A stretch of 64,000 nt of DNA from Streptosporangium sp. NBC_01495 (lineage in GTDB: Bacteria > Actinomycetota > Actinomycetes > Streptosporangiales > Streptosporangiaceae). The notes below the pieces were generated by a model. The model worked only from the letters and a program-made list of their open reading frames with translations, did not search any database and had not been told where the DNA came from. Below are positions 8,842 to 17,213 of the stretch, piece by piece; within the stretch, counting starts at the first letter, position 1, and each line of letters starts with the position of its first letter. The translations under genes and the position numbers were made by a program. Where the stretch lies: the NCBI RefSeq assembly GCF_036250735.1, contig NZ_CP109430.1:3286001-3350000 (forward strand). Reading direction: 5' to 3'.

Positions 8842-9017
8842 GCGTTCGTCGTCGGCCGCGGCCTGCCTTTCCGACGTCCCGGTCGCGTTCGTCGTCGGCC
8901 GCGGTCTGCCGTTCCGGGGATCGGTCGCGTTCGTCGTCGGCCGTGGCCCGCCGTTCCCGGGATCAATCACGTTCGTCATCGGTCACGGCCCGCCGTTCCC
9001 CGGATCGATCGCGTCAC
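8842..9017 (+). repeat. 42-bp tandem repeat (minisatellite)
   Basis: The segment GCGTTCGTCGTCGGCCGCGG followed by TCTGCCGTTCCGGGGATCGGTC recurs with starts at 8842, 8885, 8927, 8969 and a truncated copy at 9011 (spacing 43, 42, 42, 42). It fills most of the 307-bp gap between the fusion gene and the lipoprotein gene. Because the unit is 14 codons long, frames stay open through it, but no start with a ribosome binding site was found. Confidence 0.9.
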
Positions 9018-9116
9018 CCGGCGGCCGTCCGTGGGCCGGGAGGGGGCGCTGTCAGAGATTGCCGATTCCCCGGCTCTGTTTGACGCCCAGTGATCGATCC
9101 GGCGATAGTTGTGCAG

Positions 9117-10079
9117 GTGACTTCCCCCCGTTTGCTCGCCTGTGCCATGGTCACCCTGGTGGCCCTGACCGCCTGCACCTCGTCCCCGGGCGATCCCGTG
9201 GTCGGCCCGGCCACCGCGGGCGGCACGGTGGGGACGGGACAGGGATCCGGCGCCCCGATCTCCTCGCCCGCCGCCGCGACGCTGACGCCCGACGAATACC
9301 GGGCCGAGCTGGAGGAGGCGCGCGGCCCGGTGCGCGACGCGGTGAAGAAGCTGGCCTCGACCGGCGGGCTGAAGACCCTCGGCAAGCAGTTGCAGAAGAC
9401 CTCCGGCGCGGTGGAGGGCGCGGTGACCCGGCTGTCCGCCCTCGCCCCTCCCGCCGAGGTGAAGGCCCAGCACGACAGCTACGTCGAGGCCCTGGGCCGG
9501 CTGCGGACCTCTTTCGACACCGCCCGCCAGGACGCCGAGGAGCAGCGGGTGTGCACCGGCCCGGCCGTGCTGACCGGCATGGCCCAGGCGGACCAGCTGT
9601 CCGACGTGGAAGACGTCGCCAAGACGCTGAGCGGGTATCCGGCGAGCGTCATCCCGGTCAAGGCGGCCAAGGAGCGCGATCGCCGGCTGTCCAACGGCAG
9701 GTTCATCGCCTCCGAGGGGCGTCCGGGTCGCGCCTACCTCGAACTGCGCAACGGCACCAAGCAGGACGCCGTCGTCGTCCTGGTACGCGGTAAGAAGAAG
9801 GCCGTCACCGTGTACGTCAGAAAGAAGTCCAACTTCAAGATCCGGGGCGTGCGGGACGGCAGCTACAAGATCTACTACACCCTCGGCGAGGACTGGGACG
9901 CGAAGGCACGCACCTTCACCCGGTCGTGCACCTTCGAGCAGTTCGGCAAGACCGTGCGGTTCAGGACCGTCAACACCGCGACCCAGATCCGCTGGACCGA
10001 CTGGACGATCACGCTGCACGCCGTGAGCGGGGGCACCGTGAAGCCCAAGAAGGTCAAGCCGGGCGACTTCCCCGCCTGA
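9117..10079 (+). CDS. Putative secreted lipoprotein, unknown function
   Basis: About 320 residues. The N terminus (TSPRLLACAMVTLVALTAC) is a lipoprotein signal peptide with lipobox LTAC, so the mature protein should be membrane-anchored outside. The middle (about residues 60-170) is helical, with EVKAQHDSYVEALGRLRTSF and a conserved-looking TGPAVLTGMAQADQL; the C-terminal 140 residues are beta-rich (YLELRNGTKQDAVVVLVRGK, NFKIRGVRDGSYKIYYTLGEDWD) and resemble a small carbohydrate- or ligand-binding sandwich. The family was not recognised. GTG 9117 gives the shortest usable signal peptide; GTG 9111 or 9090 are alternatives. Confidence 0.7.
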   Translation: MTSPRLLACAMVTLVALTACTSSPGDPVVGPATAGGTVGTGQGSGAPISSPAAATLTPDEYRAELEEARGPVRDAVKKLASTGGLKTLGKQLQKTSGAVEGAVTRLSALAPPAEVKAQHDSYVEALGRLRTSFDTARQDAEEQRVCTGPAVLTGMAQADQLSDVEDVAKTLSGYPASVIPVKAAKERDRRLSNGRFIASEGRPGRAYLELRNGTKQDAVVVLVRGKKKAVTVYVRKKSNFKIRGVRDGSYKIYYTLGEDWDAKARTFTRSCTFEQFGKTVRFRTVNTATQIRWTDWTITLHAVSGGTVKPKKVKPGDFPA

Positions 10080-10225
10080 CGCGCTCCCCGCCTGACCGCG
10101 TTCCTCGCCGGTGGCCGGGCGGTGGGGTGTCCTTCCCGTCGGGGCGACGGTACCCCCGCAGGGTCGCGGGGGCGCGGGGGCGCAAGGCCGCGAGGCGGCG
10201 GGGCCGCCGCGAACCGGGAACGCGA

Positions 10226-10256
10226 AGACCGCGACCTCGTGACGAGGCCGCGGTCT
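10226..10256. terminator. Bidirectional terminator-like hairpin
   Basis: AGACCGCG (10226-10233) pairs with CGCGGTCT (10249-10256), and inside it CCTC pairs with GAGG around a GTGAC loop, with one A/C mismatch. It lies between the convergent lipoprotein and zinc-ribbon genes; the rest of 10080-10274 shows nothing else. Confidence 0.55.
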
Positions 10257-10274
10257 CGGTGTCGCCTCGGCCGA

Positions 10275-10571
10275 TCAGGTCGAGAAGAGCATCCCGACCC
10301 AGCTGCGCTGGCGGTGGTGGCCGTAGTGGCCGCCGTGGTGCTGTTGTGCACCCCAGGCGGGAGCGCCGTAGCCGGGAGCGCCGTGCACGGGCGGCGGCGG
10401 GGGAGGCGGCGGAGCTGCGTGGGACTGCTGCGACCACTGGCTCTCCATGCGGGTCAGCGTCTCGAGCTCGCCGTAGTCCAGGAAGATTCCGCGACAGCTC
10501 TCACACTGGTCGATGTGGACGCCGTTGCGCTCATAGGTGCGCATGGCGCCCCGACACTTGGGGCACTGCAT
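10275..10571 (-). CDS. TFIIB-type zinc-ribbon protein
   Basis: 98 residues. MQCPKCRGAMRTYERNGVHIDQCESCRGIFLDYGEL is the small bacterial zf-TFIIB domain with CPKC and CESC binding one zinc. After a short helix (LETLTRMESQWSQQS) comes a Pro run followed by a His/Gly/Ala/Tyr-rich tail ending RQRSWVGMLFST. The role of these proteins is unknown. The chosen start puts the first cysteine at residue 3, as usual in the family. It lies 45 bp downstream of the phosphotransferase gene on the same strand and may be co-transcribed. Confidence 0.85.
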   Translation of the reverse strand: MQCPKCRGAMRTYERNGVHIDQCESCRGIFLDYGELETLTRMESQWSQQSHAAPPPPPPPPVHGAPGYGAPAWGAQQHHGGHYGHHRQRSWVGMLFST

Positions 10572-10616
10572 CTGGCTGGTCTCCTTGTTCTGGCGTGGTA
10601 ACCGAGTAACCACAAC

Positions 10617-11576
10617 CTACTGCGTGGGCACACTATGGCAGGCGCTTCGATGCCGGACAATCCTCAGGCAGGCCTCGACCAGCATCTCCTCCACCTCGTC
10701 CAGTGGACGCCCCGCCCGTTCCGCGGCGGCCACCGCGGCCGCCGCGAGCTGCACGGTCATCGCCTGCGCCGGAATCTCCAGCCGTCCCCACGGGTCGCCG
10801 TCCGGCGGGACGGCGACCCCGCCCGCGGCGCGGTAGGCCCCGAGGAAGCGCTGCCACACCTCGGGCTCCAGCAATCCGGCCGCGAACCAGGCGGCGGGCC
10901 TGGACAGATCCCAGGCCTGGTCGCCGAGGCCCAGGTCGTCGACGTCGATGAGGATCCACCTGTCCGGCGCGCGGACCATCTGGCCCATGTGCCAGTCGCC
11001 GTGGGTCAGGCCGGAAGCCGTACCCGAAGAACCACCAGCCGTACCGAGGGAGCCGCCGGGAGCCGCGACGGCGGAGTTCGTACCGGCGGGTGAGGAGGAG
11101 GGCAGGCAGGTGAAGGCCCGGCGCACCGCCAGCTCGGCGGCGGAGCGGTCGCCCAGGCGGGCGACGGTCGAGGCCACCCGCGCCGGTCCTCCCGCGGCCC
11201 GCAGCGGGGGCAGTGCCCGAGCCGGTACGGCGTGCAGCCGGGCCAGCAGCCGGGCGGCGGCCTCCCAGGGCGCCGCGTCCGGATCCGCGTGGTCCACCGG
11301 CGTCCCGGCCGGCCAGACGGTGACCAGCCGATCCCCGGCGGTGATGACCTCCTCGGTCACCGGTTCGAGCATGATCCCGCGCAGCGCCGGGTGCGCGGTG
11401 GCCCGCATCCGCTCCACCAGCGGTTCCCGCTCCGCACCCGGCGCGTGCGCCTTGACCACCACGGAACCGGCCCGCACGATGATCACGTCCGGCCTGGTCG
11501 GCAGGACCGTGCCGGGCACACCGCCGTACCGGGCGCCGATCCGGCGCAGTTCGTCGATCAGGTCCTCGCTGTCCAT
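10617..11576 (-). CDS. Aminoglycoside phosphotransferase (APH)-family kinase
   Basis: 319 residues. Kinase-like fold: the lysine-bearing strand GSVVVKAHAPGAEREPLVERM, catalytic loop LTHGDWHMGQMV (Brenner motif HGDxxxxQ instead of N) and metal-binding IDVDDLGLGDQAWDLSRPA. The family phosphorylates small hydroxylated molecules; the substrate here is unknown and resistance should not be assumed. A Gly/Ser/Ala-rich insertion (about residues 168-195, SSPAGTNSAVAAPGGSLGTA) precedes the catalytic loop. Divergent from the LLM oxidoreductase gene with only 57 bp between, so the promoters overlap. Confidence 0.8.
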   Translation of the reverse strand: MDSEDLIDELRRIGARYGGVPGTVLPTRPDVIIVRAGSVVVKAHAPGAEREPLVERMRATAHPALRGIMLEPVTEEVITAGDRLVTVWPAGTPVDHADPDAAPWEAAARLLARLHAVPARALPPLRAAGGPARVASTVARLGDRSAAELAVRRAFTCLPSSSPAGTNSAVAAPGGSLGTAGGSSGTASGLTHGDWHMGQMVRAPDRWILIDVDDLGLGDQAWDLSRPAAWFAAGLLEPEVWQRFLGAYRAAGGVAVPPDGDPWGRLEIPAQAMTVQLAAAAVAAAERAGRPLDEVEEMLVEACLRIVRHRSACHSVPTQ

Positions 11577-11633
11577 CCGGCAAGTGAACCACCGGTCGGC
11601 GGTCCCGCCCACCGGCGGAATAAAGTGCGAGGT

Positions 11634-12533
11634 ATGAGGATTGGTTTCGCGGCGCCGGTCTCGGGGTCCTGGGCGACGCCGGGCAACATGGCGCGGGTCG
11701 CCCGGGGGGCCGAGGATCTCGGCTACCACGAGCTGTGGACCTTCCAGCGCCTGCTCTACCCGCAGGGCCATCCCATGGGCCCGGCCTATCGCGACGTGCA
11801 CGACCCGGTGGTCACGCTCGCCTACCTGGCGGGCCTCACGAGCCGCGTCCGGCTGGGGGTGGCGGTGCTCAACATGCCGTTCGCCTCGCCCGCGCTGATG
11901 GCCAAGCAGCTGGCGAGCCTGCAGGCGCTCTCCGGCGGGCGGCTGGACGCGGGGCTCGGCCTGGGGTGGCTGCCCGAGGAGTTCGTCGCCTCCGGGGTGC
12001 CGCTCGAGCGGCGCGGGCGGCGCGCGGAGGAGTACGTCCCGCTGCTGCGGCGCCTGTGGACGGAGGAGACCGTGGAGCACAAGGGCGAGTTCTACGAGCT
12101 GCCCCCCGTGCACCAGGGCCCCAAGCCGCCCGTCGTGCCACCGATCCTGCTGGGCGGTTCCGCCGAGGTGGCGCTGAGGCGCGCGGGGCGGCTGGCGGAC
12201 GGCTGGATCAGTTCGAGCCGCGAGGACCTCGGCCGCATCGGCGAGAGGATCTCCATCGTCAAGGAGGCGGCTCGTGCCGCCGGGCGTGATCCCGAGGCGC
12301 TGCGCTTCGTCACCCGGGGCGCCACCCGGGTCCGTCCTCCGGGAGCGCCCGGCCGAGAGCCGCTGACCGGCTCGTTCGAGGAGATCAGGCGGGACGTCGA
12401 CGAGCTCGCGGCCAAGGGGGTGACCGAGGTCTTCCACGACCTCAACTTCGACCCGGAGATCGGATCGCCCGACGCCGACCCCGGGGAGTCGATGCGCAGG
12501 GCGGAGGCCGCGCTGGAGGCACTCGCGCCCTGA
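11634..12533 (+). CDS. LLM-class F420-dependent oxidoreductase
   Basis: 299 residues, the usual length. Luciferase-like TIM barrel: MRIGFAAPVSGSWATP, then GYHELWTFQRLLYP, SRVRLGVAVLNMPFASPALMAKQLASLQALSGGRL and GLGLGWLPEEFVASGVP, and the F420-type C terminus. Members use F420 (or FMN) to reduce or oxidise small molecules; the substrate is not predictable. ATG 11634 follows GCGAGGT. Divergent from the APH-like gene. Confidence 0.85.
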   Translation: MRIGFAAPVSGSWATPGNMARVARGAEDLGYHELWTFQRLLYPQGHPMGPAYRDVHDPVVTLAYLAGLTSRVRLGVAVLNMPFASPALMAKQLASLQALSGGRLDAGLGLGWLPEEFVASGVPLERRGRRAEEYVPLLRRLWTEETVEHKGEFYELPPVHQGPKPPVVPPILLGGSAEVALRRAGRLADGWISSSREDLGRIGERISIVKEAARAAGRDPEALRFVTRGATRVRPPGAPGREPLTGSFEEIRRDVDELAAKGVTEVFHDLNFDPEIGSPDADPGESMRRAEAALEALAP

Positions 12534-12720
12534 CCGGGCGTCCGGCCCGGCGTATGGGGCCGATCGATGAACGGATCCGGCGGGCCGCGCGGTGGCCCGA
12601 GGCCCGCGTGGACGACCGTTCACCTCCGCGATGCTCCGATGTACGGGTCTGATGACGCGTGACCGACCCGGCCCTGTCATTCTTGTTCCGGTACGTACCC
12701 GGCCCAAACAGGGGAGAACG

Positions 12721-13503
12721 GTGGACGAGCGCAAGCCGATCGAGTGCTGGCTGTCGGACATGGACGGGGTCCTCGTCCACGAGGGACACCCGGTGCCCGG
12801 TGCCGACGAGTTCATCCGACGCCTGCGCGAGTCGGGCAAGCGGTTCCTCGTGCTGACCAACAACTCGATATACACCCCGCGCGACCTGGCCGTACGGCTG
12901 CGCGCGGCCGGTCTGGAGATCCCGCCGGAGTCGATCTGGACCTCCGCGCTGGCCACGGCCAAGTTCCTGGACGGCCAGCGCCCCGGCGGCTCGGCGTACG
13001 TGGTGGGGGAGGCGGGCCTGACCACCGCGCTGCACGAGGTCGGCTACGTCCTGACCGACATCGCCCCCGACTACGTGGTCCTCGGCGAGACCCGCACGTA
13101 CAGCTTCACGCAGATCACCCGGGCGATCCGGCTCATCGAGGGCGGTGCCCGGTTCATCGCCACCAACCCCGACCCGGTCGGGCCGTCGAACGAGGGGTCG
13201 CTGCCCGCCTGCGGCGCGGTCGCCGCGATGATCACCAAGGCGACCGGGGTGGAGCCCTACTTCGTGGGCAAGCCCAACCCGATGATGATGCGCAGCGCGC
13301 TGCGGGCCATCGACGGTCACAGCGAGAGCACCGCCATGATCGGCGATCGGATGGACACCGACATCGTCTCCGGCATGGAGGCCGGGCTGCACACGATCCT
13401 GGTGCTCAGCGGAGTCGTCAGCAAGGACCAGGTCGATCGCTACCCGTTCCGCCCGTCCATGGTGGTCGACTCGGTCGCGGACCTGATCGAGCTGATCGAC
13501 TAG
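12721..13503 (+). CDS. HAD-IIA family phosphatase (NagD-like)
   Basis: 260 residues. All four HAD motifs are present: WLSDMDGVL (nucleophile D13, D15), LTNNS, FVGKPNP and MIGDRMDTDIVSGMEAG; the C2 cap between motifs II and III marks subclass IIA, which includes NagD and p-nitrophenyl phosphatases. It hydrolyses phosphate monoesters in the cytoplasm. GTG 12721 is chosen because GGGGAG is 5-10 nt upstream and the catalytic Asp then sits near the N terminus. The 187-bp gap upstream shows no gene. Confidence 0.88.
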   Translation: MDERKPIECWLSDMDGVLVHEGHPVPGADEFIRRLRESGKRFLVLTNNSIYTPRDLAVRLRAAGLEIPPESIWTSALATAKFLDGQRPGGSAYVVGEAGLTTALHEVGYVLTDIAPDYVVLGETRTYSFTQITRAIRLIEGGARFIATNPDPVGPSNEGSLPACGAVAAMITKATGVEPYFVGKPNPMMMRSALRAIDGHSESTAMIGDRMDTDIVSGMEAGLHTILVLSGVVSKDQVDRYPFRPSMVVDSVADLIELID

Positions 13504-13653
13504 GGTCCGCCCGGCCGGGCGGGAGTGTCCGGAACGCTGGAAATATCGGCATAAGGGGATCGGGGTGGGCTCACGGTCGTTCCCGCTCCGGGTTCTCGCT
13601 GACGGGGACATTCCTGCCGTGGGCTGTCAGGTATGGGTGCCATGCTGTCGCCC

Positions 13654-14286
13654 ATGACGCGTGTTTACCTGGAGATCGGCCCGAAGAAGGTTTTCGCCTG
13701 CTCGGTGGAGTGGCCGGGGTGGTGCCGGATCGGCCGGTCCGAGGAGGAGGCGCTCGATGCGCTGATGACGTACGCGCCGCGCTACCGGGTGGTCGCGGAG
13801 CGGGCCGGGCTGGTCTTCGAGCCGGAGGACCCGGTGGTGGTGGAGCGGGCCAAGGGCGGCACCACCACGGACTTCGGGGCCATCGAGGCGATCCCGTCAC
13901 TCGACGCCGAGCCGGTGGACGAGACCGAGGCGGGCCGGACCGTCGCGCTGCTCGGGGCGGCCTGGGAACTCTTCGGCGAGACCACCAGCACCTCGCCGGA
14001 GGAGTTGCGCAAGGGCCCGCGCGGCGGTGGCAGGGGCCGCGACAAGATGGCCGCCCACGTCGTCAACGCCGAGCGCGCGTACGCCCGCAAGATCGGTGTC
14101 CGCCACAAGCCCGTCCGTGAGCCGTCGGCCCTGGCGGCGATGCGCGCCGACCTCGTCGCGGTGCTGTCCCGGCCCTCCGACGGCCGTCCGCCGGTCCCCG
14201 GCGGCTGGCCCGCCCGCTACGCCGCCCGCCGCATCGCCTGGCACGTCGTCGACCACCTGTGGGAGATGGAGGACCGCCGCTCCTAG
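13654..14286 (+). CDS. Two-domain protein: HicB-like N terminus, DinB-like C terminus
   Basis: About 210 residues. The first 50 (VYLEIGPKKVFACSVEWPGW, then a helix with EEALDALMTYAPRY) resemble the HicB partial RNase-H fold seen in antitoxins and in some actinobacterial proteins. The second half has helices with conserved histidines, MAAHVVNAERAYARKIG and ARRIAWHVVDHLWEMED, as in DinB/YfiT metal-binding four-helix bundles. No HicA-like toxin gene is adjacent, so a toxin-antitoxin role is unlikely; a metal-dependent enzyme is possible. ATG 13633 and 13642 are alternative starts. Confidence 0.6.
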   Translation: MTRVYLEIGPKKVFACSVEWPGWCRIGRSEEEALDALMTYAPRYRVVAERAGLVFEPEDPVVVERAKGGTTTDFGAIEAIPSLDAEPVDETEAGRTVALLGAAWELFGETTSTSPEELRKGPRGGGRGRDKMAAHVVNAERAYARKIGVRHKPVREPSALAAMRADLVAVLSRPSDGRPPVPGGWPARYAARRIAWHVVDHLWEMEDRRS

Positions 14287-14413
14287 CCGCGTACCGTGGG
14301 TGCCGTTGGCGTCCTCGGCGCCACCGGTTCACGGCCTGTCCGGCCCGCCCGCGGCCGGGGGCGATCCGCCCGGGCGTCGCATCGGTCGCGTTCATGGTGT
14401 GAAATAGCGCGAT

Positions 14414-15862
14414 GTGATGGGTGTTGTGGAGAAGGACAGAGTTCGACCCCGTGAGCGATCCCGCCTGCCGGAGATGATCCCCGCGGTGGCGGCGATGCTG
14501 ATCGGGCTCTGGGGCATCACCACGCCCTCGTTCTGGCGCGACGAGTCGGTCAGCACCCTGGCCGCCGCGATGCCCATCGGCGACCTGTGGCACCTGCTCG
14601 ACAGCATCGACCGGGTGCACGCGCTGTACTATCTCCTGCTCCGGCCGGTCGCCGCGCTCTCGACCGGCGAGCTGGCCATGCGCCTGCCCTCGGTCGTCGC
14701 CACGGCCGCCGCCGCGTACGGCATCGCGGTCCTGGGCAGGAAGCTCGCCACCCCGGGGGCGGGCCTTCTCGCCGCGTCGCTCTACGTCGTGCTGCCGATG
14801 GTGAGCCGGTACGCCCAGGAGGTGCGCAGCTACGCGATCGTGACGGCGGTGGCCGTCCTGGCCACCTGGGTGCTGATCGAGGCGACGAGGCGGTCGAGCC
14901 GCCGGTGGTACCTGGCCTACGGCGCCTGCCTGGTGCTGCTCGGCTGGTTCCACGTCTACGCCCTGCTGCTGGTCGTCGCGCACGTGGTGACGGTGCTGTG
15001 GGGCCGCGCGTCGTCATCGTCGTTGTCGTCACCGTCGTCCCGGCCCGATGTCGTGCGGTTCGCCGGGGCGCTGGCCGTGGCCGGGGCCGGGATCGCCCCG
15101 CTCGCGCTCCTGGCGGCCGGCCAGCGCGAGACCCAGCTGTCGTGGCTGAAGCCGCCGAAGCCCAGTGACCTCCCCTGGCTCGGGGAGCAGGTCGCGGGCA
15201 ACGTGTGGGTGGCACTGCTCCTGGTCGCCCTCATGGTCGTCGGGGCGTTCTCCGGGGGGCGGCTGACGGCGGTCGCGCTGCCCTGGGCGCTGCTGCCGTT
15301 CGTGTCCATGGCGATCTCCCTGGTCCATCCGGTCTACAACCCGAGGTACGTGCTCTTCGCCGTCCCCGCCATGACGCTGCTCGCCGGCGCGGGCCTGAAC
15401 GCCCTGCGGCCCCGGGCGCTGGGCTGGATCGGGCTGGTCCTCGTCGCGGCGCTGACCGTCCCGACGCACCTGACGATCCGCGAGCCGGACACGCGGCCCG
15501 ACAACCTGCGTGACATGGCGGCCACGCTGCTGGCCAGGCAGCGCCCCGGTGACGCCGTGCTCTACGTGGACGAGCACAGGCGCCTGTTCAGCGCCGTGTA
15601 CGAGGACGCGTACCGGAACCTGCGCGACCTCACCTACGCTCCCGACCGGCGTACGCCGAGGACCGCCGCGCAGCTCACGGCGGCCCTGGACGGTGTCGAG
15701 CGCGTCTGGCTGGTCACCGGCGGCAGGAAGCACATGAACAGGGCGTTCGTGGAGGACGACGAGCGCTATCTGGCCCTCATGGCCAACCGCGACTTCGCCC
15801 TGAGGTCCACCGACGACTTCGGGTACTCGTGGATCGGTCTCTACATCCGCAAACGGCGCTGA
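14414..15862 (+). CDS. GT39/ArnT-like membrane glycosyltransferase
   Basis: 482 residues, about ten membrane helices. The first extracytoplasmic loop carries FWRDESVSTL, the acidic motif used by GT-C polyprenyl-phosphate-sugar transferases, followed by HALYYLLLRP and a later conserved VRSYAIV region. Such proteins move a sugar from a lipid carrier to an acceptor outside the membrane. The C-terminal 130 residues form a soluble domain (LRDMAATLLARQRPGDAVLYVD). The GTG at 14414 or the ATG at 14417 starts it. Acceptor unknown. Confidence 0.75.
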   Translation: MMGVVEKDRVRPRERSRLPEMIPAVAAMLIGLWGITTPSFWRDESVSTLAAAMPIGDLWHLLDSIDRVHALYYLLLRPVAALSTGELAMRLPSVVATAAAAYGIAVLGRKLATPGAGLLAASLYVVLPMVSRYAQEVRSYAIVTAVAVLATWVLIEATRRSSRRWYLAYGACLVLLGWFHVYALLLVVAHVVTVLWGRASSSSLSSPSSRPDVVRFAGALAVAGAGIAPLALLAAGQRETQLSWLKPPKPSDLPWLGEQVAGNVWVALLLVALMVVGAFSGGRLTAVALPWALLPFVSMAISLVHPVYNPRYVLFAVPAMTLLAGAGLNALRPRALGWIGLVLVAALTVPTHLTIREPDTRPDNLRDMAATLLARQRPGDAVLYVDEHRRLFSAVYEDAYRNLRDLTYAPDRRTPRTAAQLTAALDGVERVWLVTGGRKHMNRAFVEDDERYLALMANRDFALRSTDDFGYSWIGLYIRKRR

Positions 15863-15994
15863 CCTCGGAGAACCCCGTCTTCCCTGGCCGTCGCGCGCGC
15901 GGGGGCCGGGCACCGGCCGCCGGCGTGGTGCCGCCCCGGCCTTCGCGCGCGGGGCCGGGCGGAAGGCGACCGGCCCGGATCTCCGCGCGCGAGG

Positions 15995-16441
15995 TCAGGC
16001 GATCAGGACGGGCAGGCGGGTGACGGTGTCGGCGAGGTAGACGCCGAGCTCCGGGGGGACGAGGTTGATGGCGGAGATCTCGGCCGGGTCGAGCGGGAGC
16101 CGTACCACCTCGTACTCGCCGCAGGCGGGGTCGTCGAACTCCGGGCCGCAGCGCAGCGCGGGATCCATGGAGACCAGGCGGCAGCCGTAGATGTGCTGGG
16201 TCTTGACCCCCTCGTCGCGCAGGCACTCCAGGGTGGTCAGCGGGGTGACGCCGGAGACGACGGCACCCAGCTCCTCCATGACCTCGCGGTGCAGGGTGTG
16301 CTCCAGGGAGGCGTCCTCGGGCTCGACGTGACCGCCGGGAATGGACCAGTAGAGCTCCTTGCCGGGGACCGTGCGCCGGAACACCACCAGCCGGTCGTCG
16401 TCGAGGAGGACGGCGCGGACGCTCGGCACGACAGCAGACAT
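15995..16441 (-). CDS. NUDIX hydrolase
   Basis: 148 residues with a NUDIX box, GGHVEPEDASLEHTLHREVM followed by EELG, in which the metal-binding REVMEELG part is intact and the segment before it is one residue longer than the consensus. It hydrolyses a nucleoside diphosphate linked to some moiety; substrate unknown. Convergent with the glycosyltransferase gene, with 132 bp of very GC-rich CGCGCG-containing sequence between. Confidence 0.88.
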   Translation of the reverse strand: MSAVVPSVRAVLLDDDRLVVFRRTVPGKELYWSIPGGHVEPEDASLEHTLHREVMEELGAVVSGVTPLTTLECLRDEGVKTQHIYGCRLVSMDPALRCGPEFDDPACGEYEVVRLPLDPAEISAINLVPPELGVYLADTVTRLPVLIA

Positions 16442-16552
16442 GGGGTCATTGTGTCATCGTCCCGGCGACACGAACCGTATCCGGGCCCGGGGATCCGGGA
16501 TTTCCGTACGGCACGGACGGTCGGCCACCTCGCGGCGAGCGGGAAGGAGGGT

Positions 16553-16975
16553 CTAGTCGTGGTCCCTGCGCAGGCGCTTGAGGTCGGAGCGTTGCTTCTT
16601 GGCGGTGATCCGCCGCTCGACCGCGCCCCTGCTCGGCTTGGTCGGGCGGCGCTTCTTGGGCGGCGGGGCGATCGCCTCACGCAGGATCTGGGCCAGGCGC
16701 ATCTCGGCGGCCTCGCGGTTGCGCAGCTGGGAGCGGAACTCCGAGGCGGCGATGGTGATCACCCCGTTCACCAGGCGGGGACCGAGGCGCTCGAGGGCGC
16801 GGGCCTTGAAGACGGGACCCAGCGTCTCGGTGGCGGCCAGGTCGAAGCTGAGCTCGACCCGGCTGTCGGTGGTGTTGACCCCCTGGCCGCCGGGGCCGGA
16901 GGAACGGGAGAACCGCCAGCCGAGCTCGGCCTCGGGGACCGAGACCGAGCCGCTGATCTGGAGCGGACCGGGCAT
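16553..16975 (-). CDS. arfB: ArfB/YaeJ alternative ribosome rescue factor
   Basis: 140 residues, the length of ArfB. The catalytic loop RFSRSSGPGGQGVNTTDSRV carries the GGQ motif that hydrolyses peptidyl-tRNA, and the basic C-terminal tail (PPPKKRRPTKPSRGAVERR, KKQRSDLKRLRR) is the part that enters the empty mRNA channel of stalled ribosomes. It releases stalled ribosomes independently of tmRNA. The start at 16975 follows AAGGAAG; an upstream in-frame ATG would add 18 unrelated residues. Confidence 0.92.
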   Translation of the reverse strand: MPGPLQISGSVSVPEAELGWRFSRSSGPGGQGVNTTDSRVELSFDLAATETLGPVFKARALERLGPRLVNGVITIAASEFRSQLRNREAAEMRLAQILREAIAPPPKKRRPTKPSRGAVERRITAKKQRSDLKRLRRDHD

Positions 16976-17213
16976 GGCGGTGACTTCCTTCACAAGAGGG
17001 GGTGTGTTGCCAGGGTATCGAGGAGCCATAAGCGTGGATCAAATGGTTTTATGCCCAGTTTGATACCTGTTGATGATTTTGGGGTCGCCGCAGTCTCCGC
17101 CGGAGCCGCCTCGGCCTTGTGGGGCGGGGCTTCCTTCCGCCACAGTTGCCCGGGGGCACGTGTTGTCAAACATCCACGAAAACAGGGAATCCGAAAGCAG
17201 GAGGCGGGGGCGC

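Noticed and set aside
10617..13025. An 802-codon minus-strand frame
   Set aside because: Only the APH-like 319 residues from 11576 are real; the rest is antisense to the LLM oxidoreductase gene.
13633..14286. HicAB toxin-antitoxin system
   Set aside because: The HicB-like domain is fused to a DinB-like bundle and no small HicA-like frame lies beside it.
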